A stretch of 64,000 nucleotides of DNA from Antitrichia curtipendula (Eukaryota > Streptophyta > Bryopsida > Hypnales > Leucodontaceae): positions 14,012,001 through 14,076,000 of the forward strand of contig OX579637.1 in NCBI GenBank assembly GCA_951230915.1, in the 5' to 3' direction. Numbering within the stretch: position 1 is the first letter of the stretch; the number at the start of each line of letters is the position of its first letter. Below, in pieces: positions 1-11,569 of this stretch. Both the position numbers and the translations under genes were made by a program. Below the pieces are notes generated by a model, which was not told the DNA's origin, made no database searches, and saw only the letters and a list, made by a program, of their open reading frames with translations.

Positions 1-21
1 TAACAAACATCACATGTCATA

Positions 22-27
22 GAATTC
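22..27. other. EcoRI site recurring once per monomer
   Basis: GAATTC occurs at positions 22-27 of essentially every monomer, so EcoRI digestion of genomic DNA should give a 178-bp ladder. It is lost by A24T (tagtattcc) in the monomers starting at 57669, 60871, 61761, 62650 and 63540, all in the right-hand divergent zone. Confidence 0.9.
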
Positions 28-37
28 CATTTTGAAA

Positions 38-56
38 GCGATTTGAACCAAATCGC
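38..56. repeat. Dyad symmetry 1 (8-bp arms, 3-nt loop)
   Basis: Perfect inverted repeat: gcgatttg, loop aac, caaatcgc. It is present in every monomer with the class 1 state, so it recurs about every 178 bp. Class changes alter it. 40C (types 6, 7, 8) breaks one pair. Type 9 replaces T42/A52 by C42/G52 and so keeps that pair, has a G-T wobble at 40/54, and loses the innermost 45/49 pair. Type 12 has the C42 change without G52 and so carries a mismatch. Short dyads of this kind could form hairpins or cruciforms or bind a dimeric protein; neither can be judged from sequence alone. Confidence 0.85.
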
Positions 57-65
57 ACGAGTTGG

Positions 66-83
66 AAATACCCTCAAGTATTT
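66..83. repeat. Dyad symmetry 2 (6-bp arms, 6-nt loop)
   Basis: Inverted repeat aaatac (66-71) and gtattt (78-83) around a 6-nt loop. It lies inside the most conserved segment of the monomer (about 60-91) and is intact in almost every copy I read. The G64C variant (gttcgaaat) and the G65A variant lie just outside its left arm. Confidence 0.8.
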
Positions 84-142
84 GAATGCCCAAAAATATG
101 AAATTGATGTGTAATTGCAATCCAACCGCACCTCAATTCAAA

Positions 143-173
143 AAAATACAGAATAAGGTCAAACCTGTATTTT
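143..173. repeat. Dyad symmetry 3 (9-bp arms, 13-nt spacer)
   Basis: Inverted repeat aaaatacag (143-151) and ctgtatttt (165-173) with a 13-nt spacer; a smaller aggt/acct dyad (156-159, 163-166) overlaps it. The left arm merges with the A7 tract. The arms are kept in nearly all copies. The exceptions I saw are the A145T variant (caaaaatatac) in the monomers at 56246, 58737 and 59448, and C165T near 60855. Confidence 0.85.
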
Positions 174-1068
174 AATGGTAACAAACATCACATGTCATAG
201 AATTCCATTTTGAAAGCGATTTGAACCAAATCGCACGAGTTGGAAATACCCTCAAGTATTTGAATGCCCAAAAATATGAAATTGATGTGTAATTGCAATC
301 CAATCGCACCTCAATTCAAAAAAATACAGAATAAGGTCAAACCTGTATTTTAATGGTAACAAACATCAAATGTTAGAGAATTCCATTTTGAAAGCGACTT
401 CAACCAAGTTGCACAAGTTGGAAATACCCTCAAGTATTTGAATGCCCAAAAATATGAAATTGATGTATAATTGCAATCCAACCGCACCTCAATTCAAAAA
501 AATACAGAATAAGGTCAAACCTGTATTTTAATGGTAACAAACATCAAATGTCATAGAATTCCATTTTGAAAGCGATTTGAACCAAATCGCACGAGTTGGA
601 AATACCCTCAAGTATTTGAATGCCCAAAAATATGAAATTGATGTGTAATTGCAATCCAACCGCACCTCAATTCAAAAAAATACAGAATAAGGTCAAACCT
701 GTATTTTAATGGTAACAAACATCAAATGTCATAGAATTCCATTTTGAAAGCCATTTGAACCAAATCGCACGAGTTGGAAATACCCTCAAGTATTTGAATG
801 CCCAAAAATATGAAATTGATGTGTAATTGCAATCCAACCGCACCTCAATTCAAAAAAATACAGAATAAGGTCAAACCTGTATTTTAATGGTAACAAACAT
901 CACATGTCATAGAATTCCATTTTGAAAGCGACTTCAACCAAATCGCACAAGTTGGAAATACCCTCAAGTATTTGAATGCCCAAAAATATGAAATTGATGT
1001 GTAATTGCAATCCAACCGCACCTCAATTCAAAAAAATACAGAATAAGGTCAAACCTGTATTTTAATGG

Positions 1069-1245
1069 TAACAAACATCAAATGTCATAGAATTCCATTT
1101 TGAAAGCCATTTGAACCAAATCGCACGAGTTGGAAATACCCTCAAGTATTTGAATGCCCAAAAATATGAAATTGATGTGTAATTGCAATCCAACCGCACC
1201 ACAATTCAAAAAATACAGAATAAGGTCAAATCTGTATTTTAATGG
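1069..1245. repeat. 177-bp monomer with linked T133A and A-tract loss
   Basis: Type 6 monomer with 'accacaattc' (T133A), six instead of seven A at 140-146, and 'caaatctg' in place of 'caaacctg'. The same T133A plus one-base deletion recurs in the monomers at 53400, 55179, 56424, 58915 and 59626, and in modified form at 6764. Confidence 0.85.
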
Positions 1246-2669
1246 TAACAAACATCAAATGTCATAGAATTCCATTTTGAAAGCGATTTGAACCAAATCG
1301 CACGAGTTGGAAATACCCTCAAGTATTTGAATGCCCAAAAATATGAAATTGATGTGTAATTGCAATCCAACCGCACCTCAATTCAAAAAAATACAGAATA
1401 AGGTCAAACCTGTATTTTAATGGTAACAAACATCACATGTCATAGAATTCCATTTTGAAAGCGATTTGAACCAAATCGCACGAGTTGGAAATACCCTCAA
1501 GTATTTGAATGCCCAAAAATATGAAATTGATGTGTAATTGCAATCCAACCGCACCTCAATTCAAAAAAATACAGAATAAGGTCAAACCTGTATTTTAATG
1601 GTAACAAACATCACATGTCATAGAATTCCATTTTGAAAGCGATTTGAACCAAATCGCACGAGTTGGAAATACCCTCAAGTATTTGAATGCCCAAAAATAT
1701 GAAATTGATGTGTAATTGCAATCCAACCGCACCTCAATTCAAAAAAATACAGAATAAGGTCAAACCTGTATTTTAATGGTAACAAACATCACATGTCATA
1801 GAATTCCATTTTGAAAGCGATTTGAACCAAATCGCACGAGTTGGAAATACCCTCAAGTATTTGAATGCCCAAGAATATGAAATTGATGTGTAATTGCAAT
1901 CCAACCGCACCTCAATTCAAAAAAATACAGAATAAGGTCAAACCTGTATTTTAATGGTAACAAACATCACATGTCATAGAATTCCATTTTGAAAGCGATT
2001 TGAACCAAATCGCACGAGTTGGAAATACCCTCAAGTATTTGAATGCCCAAAAATATGAAATTGATGTGTAATTGCAATCCAACCGCACCTCAATTCAAAA
2101 AAATACAGAATAAGGTCAAACCTGTATTTTAATGGTAACAAACATCACATGTCATAGAATTCCATTTTGAAAGCGATTTGAACCAAATCGCACGAGTTGG
2201 AAATACCCTCAAGTATTTGAATGCCCAAAAATATGAAATTGATGTGTAATTGCAATCCAACCGCACCTCAATTCAAAAAAATACAGAATAAGGTCAAACC
2301 TGTATTTTAATGGTAACAAACATCAAATGTTAGAGAATTCCATTTTGAAAGCGACTTCAACCAAGTTGCACAAGTTGGAAATACCCTCAAGTATTTGAAT
2401 GCCCAAGAATATGAAATTGATGTATAATTGCAATCCAACCGCACCTCAATTCAAAAAAATACAGAATAAGGTCAAACCTGTATTTTAATGGTAACAAACA
2501 TCAAATGTCATAGAATTCCATTTTGAAAGCCATTTGAACCAAATCGCACGAGTTGGAAATACCCTCAAGTATTTGAATGCCCAAAAATATGAAATTGATG
2601 TGTAATTGCAATCCAACCGCACCTCAATTCAAAAAAATACAGAATAAGGTCAAACCTGTATTTTAATGG

Positions 2670-3915
2670 TAACAAACATCAAATGTTAGAGAATTCCATT
2701 TTGAAAGCGACTTCAACCAAGTTGCACAAGTTGGAAATACCCTCAAGTATTTGAATGCCCAAAGATATGAAATTGATGTGTAATGGCAATCCAACCGCAC
2801 CTCAATTCAAAAAAATACAGAATAAGGTCAAACCTGTATTTTAATGGTAACAAACATCACATGTCATAGAATTCCATTTTGAAAGCGATTTGAACCAAAT
2901 CGCACGAGTTGGAAATACCCTCAAGTATTTGAATGCCCAAAAATATGAAATTGATGTGTAATTGCAATCCAACCGCACCTCAATTCAAAAAAATACAGAA
3001 TAAGGTCAAACCTGTATTTTAATGGTAACAAACATCACATGTCATAGAATTCCATTTTGAAAGCGATTTGAACCAAATCGCACGAGTTGGAAATACCCTC
3101 AAGTATTTGAATGCCCAAGAATATGAAATTGATGTGTAATTGCAATCCAACCGCACCTCAATTCAAAAAAATACAGAATAAGGTCAAACCTGTATTTTAA
3201 TGGTAACAAACATCAAATGTCATAGAATTCCATTTTGAAAGCCATTTGAACCAAATCGCACGAGTTGGAAATACCCTCAAGTATTTGAATGCCCAAAAAT
3301 ATGAAATTGATGTGTAATTGCAATCCAACCGCACCTCAATTCAAAAAAATACAGAATAAGGTCAAACCTGTATTTTAATGGTAACAAACATCACATGTCA
3401 TAGAATTCCATTTTGAAAGCCATTTGAACCAAATCGCACGAGTTGGAAATACCCTCAAGTATTTGAATGCCCAAAAATATGAAATTGATGTGTAATTGCA
3501 ATCCAACCGCACCTCAATTCAAAAAAATACAGAATAAGGTCAAACCTGTATTTTAATGGTAACAAACATCAAATGTCATAGAATTCCATTTTGAAAGCCA
3601 TTTGAACCAAATCGCACGAGTTGGAAATACCCTCAAGTATTTGAATGCCCAAAAATATGAAATTGATGTGTAATTGCAATCCAACCGCACCTCAATTCAA
3701 AAAAATACAGAATAAGGTCAAACCTGTATTTTAATGGTAACAAACATCATATGTCATAGAATTCCATTTTGAAAGCCATTTGAACCAAATCGCACGAGTT
3801 GGAAATACCCTCAAGTATTTGAATGCCCAAAAATATGAAATTGATGTGTAATTGCAATCCAACCGCACCTCAATTCAAAAAAATACAGAATAAGGTCAAA
3901 CCTGTATTTTAATGG
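2670..3915. repeat. 7-monomer unit led by type 11
   Basis: Starts with a type 11 monomer (type 9 haplotype with 'aaagatatg' and 'taatggc') and ends before the next type 11 at 3916; classes 11 1 2 6 8 6 6. After 3916 the order 11 1 2 6 repeats before diverging. Type 11 occurs only four times in the window (2670, 3916, 8544, 10146), all within block A. Confidence 0.7.
3748..3753. other. Private NdeI site (13T monomer)
   Basis: The monomer at 3738 has T at position 13 ('catcatatg'), creating CATATG. I saw this state nowhere else in the window, so it is a single-copy marker within the array. Confidence 0.8.
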
Positions 3916-6229
3916 TAACAAACATCAAATGTTAGAGAATTCCATTTTGAAAGCGACTTCAACCAAGTTGCACAAGTTGGAAATACCCTCAAGTATTTGA
4001 ATGCCCAAAGATATGAAATTGATGTGTAATGGCAATCCAACCGCACCTCAATTCAAAAAAATACAGAATAAGGTCAAACCTGTATTTTAATGGTAACAAA
4101 CATCACATGTCATAGAATTCCATTTTGAAAGCGATTTGAACCAAATCGCACGAGTTGGAAATACCCTCAAGTATTTGAATGCCCAAAAATATGAAATTGA
4201 TGTGTAATTGCAATCCAACCGCACCTCAATTCAAAAAAATACAGAATAAGGTCAAACCTGTATTTTAATGGTAACAAACATCACATGTCATAGAATTCCA
4301 TTTTGAAAGCGATTTGAACCAAATCGCACGAGTTGGAAATACCCTCAAGTATTTGAATGCCCAAGAATATGAAATTGATGTGTAATTGCAATCCAACCGC
4401 ACCTCAATTCAAAAAAATACAGAATAAGGTCAAACCTGTATTTTAATGGTAACAAACATCAAATGTCATAGAATTCCATTTTGAAAGCCATTTGAACCAA
4501 ATCGCACGAGTTGGAAATACCCTCAAGTATTTGAATGCCCAAAAATATGAAATTGATGTGTAATTGCAATCCAACCGCACCTCAATTCAAAAAAATACAG
4601 AATAAGGTCAAACCTGTATTTTAATGGTAACAAACATCACATGTCATAGAATTCCATTTTGAAAGCGATTTGAACCAAATCGCACGAGTTGGAAATACCC
4701 TCAAGTATTTGAATGCCCAAGAATATGAAATTGATGTGTAATTGCAATCCAACCGCACCTCAATTCAAAAAAATACAGAATAAGGTCAAACCTGTATTTT
4801 AATGGTAACAAACATCACATGTCATAGAATTCCATTTTGAAAGCGATTTGAACCAAATCGCACGAGTTGGAAATACCCTCAAGTATTTGAATGCCCAAGA
4901 ATATGAAATTGATGTGTAATTGCAATCCAACCGCACCTCAATTCAAAAAAATACAGAATAAGGTCAAACCTGTATTTTAATGGTAACAAACATCACATGT
5001 CATAGAATTCCATTTTGAAAGCGATTTGAACCAAATCGCACGAGTTGGAAATACCCTCAAGTATTTGAATGCCCAAGAATATGAAATTGATGTGTAATTG
5101 CAATCCAACCGCACCTCAATTCAAAAAAATACAGAATAAGGTCAAACCTGTATTTTAATGGTAACAAACATCACATGTCATAGAATTCCATTTTGAAAGC
5201 GATTTGAACCAAATCGCACGAGTTGGAAATACCCTCAAGTATTTGAATGCCCAAAAATATGAAATTGATGTGTAATTGCAATCCAATCGCACCTCAATTC
5301 AAAAAAATACAGAATAAGGTCAAACCTGTATTTTAATGGTAACAAACATCACATGTCATAGAATTCCATTTTGAAAGCCATTTGAACCAAATCGCACGAG
5401 TTGGAAATACCCTCAAGTATTTGAATGCCCAAAAATATGAAATTGATGTGTAATTGCAATCCAACCGCACCTCAATTCAAAAAAATACAGAATAAGGTCA
5501 AACCTGTATTTTAATGGTAACAAACATCACATGTCATAGAATTCCATTTTGAAAGCGATTTGAACCAAATCGCACGAGTTGGAAATACCCTCAAGTATTT
5601 GAATGCCCAAGAATATGAAATTGATGTGTAATTGCAATCCAACCGCACCTCAATTCAAAAAAATACAGAATAAGGTCAAACCTGTATTTTAATGGTAACA
5701 AACATCAAATGTCATAGAATTCCATTTTGAAAGCCATTTGAACCAAATCGCACGAGTTGGAAATACCCTCAAGTATTTGAATGCCCAAAAATATGAAATT
5801 GATGTGTAATTGCAATCCAACCGCACCTCAATTCAAAAAAATACAGAATAAGGTCAAACCTGTATTTTAATGGTAACAAACATCACATGTCATAGAATTC
5901 CATTTTGAAAGCGATTTGAACCAAATCGCACGAGTTGGAAATACCCTCAAGTATTTGAATGCCCAAGAATATGAAATTGATGTGTAATTGCAATCCAACC
6001 GCACCTCAATTCAAAAAAATACAGAATAAGGTCAAACCTGTATTTTAATGGTAACAAACATCACATGTCATAGAATTCCATTTTGAAAGCGATTTGAACC
6101 AAATCGCACGAGTTGGAAATACCCTCAAGTATTTGAATGCCCAAAAATATGAAATTGATGTGTAATTGCAATCCAATCGCACCTCAATTCAAAAAAATAC
6201 AGAATAAGGTCAAACCTGTATTTTAATGG

Positions 6230-9200
6230 TAACAAACATCAAATGTTAGAGAATTCCATTTTGAAAGCGACTTCAACCAAGTTGCACAAGTTGGAAATAC
6301 CCTCAAGTATTTGAATGCCCAAAAATATGAAATTGATGTGTAATTGCAATCCAACCGCACCTCAATTCAAAAAAATACAGAATAAGGTCAAACCTGTATT
6401 TTAATGGTAACAAACATCAAATGTCATAGAATTCCATTTTGAAAGCCATTTGAACCAAATCGCACGAGTTGGAAATACCCTCAAGTATTTGAATGCCCAA
6501 AAATATGAAATTGATGTGTAATTGCAATCCAACCGCACCTCAATTCAAAAAAATACAGAATAAGGTCAAACCTGTATTTTAATGGTAACAAACATCACAT
6601 GTCATAGAATTCCATTTTGAAAGCGACTTCAACCAAATCGCACAAGTTGGAAATACCCTCAAGTATTTGAATGCCCAAAAATATGAAATTGATGTGTAAT
6701 TGCAATCCAACCGCACCTCAATTCAAAAAAATACAGAATAAGGTCAAACCTGTATTTTAATGGTAACAAACATCAAATGTCATAGAATTCCATTTTGAAA
6801 GCCATTTGAACCAAATCGCACGAGTTGGAAATACCCTCAAGTATTTGAATGCCCAAGAATATGAAATTGATGTGTAATTGCAATCCAACCGCACCACAAT
6901 TCAAAAAATACAGAATAAGGTCAAAAGCTGTATTTTAATGGTAACAAACATCGCATGTCATAGAATTCCATTTTGAAAGCGATTTGAACCAAATCGCACG
7001 AGTTGGAAATACCCTCAAGTATTTGAATGCCCAAAAATATGAAATTGATGTGTAATTGCAATCCAACCGCACCTCAATTCAAAAAAATACAGAATAAGGT
7101 CAAACCTGTATTTTAATGGTAACAAACATCACATGTCATAGAATTCCATTTTGAAAGCGATTTGAACCAAATCGCACGAGTTGGAAATACCCTCAAGTAT
7201 TTGAATGCCCAAAAATATGAAATTGATGTGTAATTGCAATCCAACCGCACCTCAATTCAAAAAAATACAGAATAAGGTCAAACCTGTATTTTAATGGTAA
7301 CAAACATCACATGTCATAGAATTCCATTTTGAAAGCGATTTGAACCAAATCGCACGAGTTGGAAATACCCTCAAGTATTTGAATGCCCAAAAATATGAAA
7401 TTGATGTGTAATTGCAATCCAACCGCACCTCAATTCAAAAAAATACAGAATAAGGTCAAACCTGTATTTTAATGGTAACAAACATCACATGTCATAGAAT
7501 TCCATTTTGAAAGCGATTTGAACCAAATCGCACGAGTTGGAAATACCCTCAAGTATTTGAATGCCCAAAAATATGAAATTGATGTGTAATTGCAATCCAA
7601 CCGCACCTCAATTCAAAAAAATACAGAATAAGGTCAAACCTGTATTTTAATGGTAACAAACATCACATGTCATAGAATTCCATTTTGAAAGCGATTTGAA
7701 CCAAATCGCACGAGTTGGAAATACCCTCAAGTATTTGAATGCCCAAAAATATGAAATTGATGTGTAATTGCAATCCAACCGCACCTCAATTCAAAAAAAT
7801 ACAGAATAAGGTCAAACCTGTATTTTAATGGTAACAAACATCACATGTCATAGAATTCCATTTTGAAAGCGATTTGAACCAAATCGCACGAGTTGGAAAT
7901 ACCCTCAAGTATTTGAATGCCCAAGAATATGAAATTGATGTGTAATTGCAATCCAACCGCACCTCAATTCAAAAAAATACAGAATAAGGTCAAACCTGTA
8001 TTTTAATGGTAACAAACATCACATGTCATAGAATTCCATTTTGAAAGCGATTTGAACCAAATCGCACGAGTTGGAAATACCCTCAAGTATTTGAATGCCC
8101 AAAAATATGAAATTGATGTGTAATTGCAATCCAACCGCACCTCAATTCAAAAAAATACAGAATAAGGTCAAACCTGTATTTTAATGGTAACAAACATCAA
8201 ATGTTAGAGAATTCCATTTTGAAAGCGACTTCAACCAAGTTGCACAAGTTGGAAATACCCTCAAGTATTTGAATGCCCAAGAATATGAAATTGATGTATA
8301 ATTGCAATCCAACCGCACCTCAATTCAAAAAAATACAGAATAAGGTCAAACCTGTATTTTAATGGTAACAAACATCAAATGTCATAGAATTCCATTTTGA
8401 AAGCCATTTGAACCAAATCGCACGAGTTGGAAATACCCTCAAGTATTTGAATGCCCAAAAATATGAAATTGATGTGTAATTGCAATCCAACCGCACCTCA
8501 ATTCAAAAAAATACAGAATAAGGTCAAACCTGTATTTTAATGGTAACAAACATCAAATGTTAGAGAATTCCATTTTGAAAGCGACTTCAACCAAGTTGCA
8601 CAAGTTGGAAATACCCTCAAGTATTTGAATGCCCAAAGATATGAAATTGATGTGTAATGGCAATCCAACCGCACCTCAATTCAAAAAAATACAGAATAAG
8701 GTCAAACCTGTATTTTAATGGTAACAAACATCACATGTCATAGAATTCCATTTTGAAAGCGATTTGAACCAAATCGCACGAGTTGGAAATACCCTCAAGT
8801 ATTTGAATGCCCAAAAATATGAAATTGATGTGTAATTGCAATCCAACCGCACCTCAATTCAAAAAAATACAGAATAAGGTCAAACCTGTATTTTAATGGT
8901 AACAAACATCACATGTCATAGAATTCCATTTTGAAAGCGATTTGAACCAAATCGCACGAGTTGGAAATACCCTCAAGTATTTGAATGCCCAAGAATATGA
9001 AATTGATGTGTAATTGCAATCCAACCGCACCTCAATTCAAAAAAATACAGAATAAAGTCAAACCTGTATTTTAATGGTAACAAACATCAAATGTCATAGA
9101 ATTCCATTTTGAAAGCCATTTGAACCAAATCGCACGAGTTGGAAATACCCTCAAGTATTTGAATGCCCAAAAATATGAAATTGATGTGTAATTGCAATCC

Positions 9201-11569
9201 AACCGCACCTCAATTCAAAAAAATACAGAATAAGGTCAAACCTGTATTTTAATGGTAACAAACATCACATGTCATAGAATTCCATTTTGAAAGCGATTTG
9301 AACCAAATCGCACGAGTTGGAAATACCCTCAAGTATTTGAATGCCCAAGAATATGAAATTGATGTGTAATTGCAATCCAACCGCACCTCAATTCAAAAAA
9401 ATACAGAATAAGGTCAAACCTGTATTTTAATGGTAACAAACATCAAATGTCATAGAATTCCATTTTGAAAGCCATTTGAACCAAATCGCACGAGTTGGAA
9501 ATACCCTCAAGTATTTGAATGCCCAAAAATATGAAATTGATGTGTAATTGCAATCCAACCGCACCTCAATTCAAAAAAATACAGAATAAGGTCAAACCTG
9601 TATTTTAATGGTAACAAACATCACATGTCATAGAATTCCATTTTGAAAGCCATTTGAACCAAATCGCACGAGTTGGAAATACCCTCAAGTATTTGAATGC
9701 CCAAAAATATGAAATTGATGTGTAATTGCAATCCAACCGCACCTCAATTCAAAAAAATACAGAATAAGGTCAAACCTGTATTTTAATGGTAACAAACATC
9801 AAATGTCATAGAATTCCATTTTGAAAGCCATTTGAACCAAATCGCACGAGTTGGAAATACCCTCAAGTATTTGAATGCCCAAAAATATGAAATTGATGTG
9901 TAATTGCAATCCAACCGCACCTCAATTCAAAAAAATACAGAATAAGGTCAAACCTGTATTTTAATGGTAACAAACATCAAATGTCATAGAATTCCATTTT
10001 GAAAGCCATTTGAACCAAATCGCACGAGTTGGAAATACCCTCAAGTATTTGAATGCCCAAAAATATGAAATTGATGTGTAATTGCAATCCAACCGCACCT
10101 CAATTCAAAAAAATACAGAATAAGGTCAAACCTGTATTTTAATGGTAACAAACATCAAATGTTAGAGAATTCCATTTTGAAAGCGACTTCAACCAAGTTG
10201 CACAAGTTGGAAATACCCTCAAGTATTTGAATGCCCAAAGATATGAAATTGATGTGTAATGGCAATCCAACCGCACCTCAATTCAAAAAAATACAGAATA
10301 AGGTCAAACCTGTATTTTAATGGTAACAAACATCACATGTCATAGAATTCCATTTTGAAAGCGATTTGAACCAAATCGCACGAGTTGGAAATACCCTCAA
10401 GTATTTGAATGCCCAAAAATATGAAATTGATGTGTAATTGCAATCCAACCGCACCTCAATTCAAAAAAATACAGAATAAGGTCAAACCTGTATTTTAATG
10501 GTAACAAACATCACATGTCATAGAATTCCATTTTGAAAGCGATTTGAACCAAATCGCACGAGTTGGAAATACCCTCAAGTATTTGAATGCCCAAGAATAT
10601 GAAATTGATGTGTAATTGCAATCCAACCGCACCTCAATTCAAAAAAATACAGAATAAAGTCAAACCTGTATTTTAATGGTAACAAACATCAAATGTCATA
10701 GAATTCCATTTTGAAAGCCATTTGAACCAAATCGCACGAGTTGGAAATACCCTCAAGTATTTGAATGCCCAAAAATATGAAATTGATGTGTAATTGCAAT
10801 CCAACCGCACCTCAATTCAAAAAAATACAGAATAAGGTCAAACCTGTATTTTAATGGTAACAAACATCACATGTCATAGAATTCCATTTTGAAAGCGATT
10901 TGAACCAAATCGCACGAGTTGGAAATACCCTCAAGTATTTGAATGCCCAAAAATATGAAATTGATGTGTAATTGCAATCCAACCGCACCTCAATTCAAAA
11001 AAATACAGAATAAGGTCAAACCTGTATTTTAATGGTAACAAACATCAAATGTCATAGAATTCCATTTTGAAAGCCATTTGAACCAAATCGCACGAGTTGG
11101 AAATACCCTCAAGTATTTGAATGCCCAAGAATATGAAATTGATGTGTAATTGCAATCCAACCGCACCTCAATTCAAAAAAATACAGAATAAGGTCAAACC
11201 TGTATTTTAATGGTAACAAACATCACATGTCATAGAATTCCATTTTGAAAGCGATTTGAACCAAATCGCACGAGTTGGAAATACCCTCAAGTATTTGAAT
11301 GCCCAAGAATATGAAATTGATGTGTAATTGCAATCCAACCGCACCTCAATTCAAAAAAATACAGAATAAGGTCAAACCTGTATTTTAATGGTAACAAACA
11401 TCACATGTCATAGAATTCCATTTTGAAAGCGATTTGAACCAAATCGCACGAGTTGGAAATACCCTCAAGTATTTGAATGCCCAAAAATATGAAATTGATG
11501 TGTAATTGCAATCCAATCGCACCTCAATTCAAAAAAATACAGAATAAGGTCAAACCTGTATTTTAATGG
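6230..11569. repeat. HOR block A, copy 2 (30 monomers)
   Basis: Class order from 6230: 10 6 12 7 1 1 1 1 1 2 1 9 6 11 1 2 6 2 6 8 6 6 11 1 2 6 1 7 2 3. It aligns with 357-6229 but with local gains and losses of whole monomers: the offset is 32 monomers near the type 12 copy, 33 at the 94G type 9 copy, and 35 at the second type 11 copy. That pattern fits unequal exchange within the array. The two type 11 copies here are 9 monomers apart (8544 to 10146), against 7 in copy 1. Two monomers of this block (8900, 10502) share a private 'aataaagtc' change, which marks a recent internal duplication. Confidence 0.75.
6764..6941. repeat. Monomer with compensating 1-bp deletion and insertion
   Basis: Relative of the 1069 monomer: T133A with one A lost from the A-tract, then one base gained further on ('caaaagctg' for 'caaacctg'), so total length returns to 178. 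The next monomer (6942) has a unique 'catcgcatg' at position 13. These private marks make the junction a useful landmark. Confidence 0.8.

Larger units (their letters stand above)
1..178. repeat. Reference monomer (class 1)
   Basis: First complete unit, used here to number positions 1-178. It carries the commonest state at every variable site: 13C, 18C, 20T, 40G, 42T, 45G, 52A, 54C, 59G, 94A, 111G, 126C. Landmarks: EcoRI site at 22-27; dyad 1 at 38-56; dyad 2 at 66-83; A-tract at 92-96; A7 tract at 140-146; dyad 3 at 143-173; T4 at 170-173. Every frame on both strands is closed by stop codons. 178 is not a multiple of three, so no frame can continue through the array; the longest open stretch is about 47 codons, on the minus strand across a monomer junction. 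Confidence 0.95.
357..6229. repeat. HOR block A, copy 1 (33 monomers)
   Basis: Class order from 357: 9 4 6 12 6 4 1 1 2 1 1 9 6 11 1 2 6 8 6 6 11 1 2 6 2 2 2 3 8 2 6 2 3. The fifth monomer (1069) is 177 bp. The block is followed directly by a related block of 30 monomers at 6230. Anchors shared with copy 2 are: a type 12 monomer (891 / 6586) followed by one carrying 'accacaattc' (1069 / 6764); the 94G type 9 monomer (2314 / 8188, exactly 33 x 178 bp apart); and type 11 monomers (2670, 3916 / 8544, 10146). Inside the block, 2670-3915 is a 7-monomer interval between two type 11 copies. Confidence 0.75.

Noticed and set aside
30..86. Internal short subrepeats built on 'tttgaa' (32, 43, 82)
   Set aside because: The hexamer recurs but the spacing is irregular and flanking bases differ; not enough to claim that the monomer arose from a smaller repeat.
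179..356. CCAAT box created by 126T in type 3 monomers
   Set aside because: A five-base match expected by chance, with no transcription unit nearby.
357..534. Bacterial-type promoter (tataat created by G111A in type 9)
   Set aside because: The hexamer is there, but the nearest upstream TTGAAT is about 22 bp away, the DNA is AT-rich eukaryotic-looking satellite, and no gene follows.
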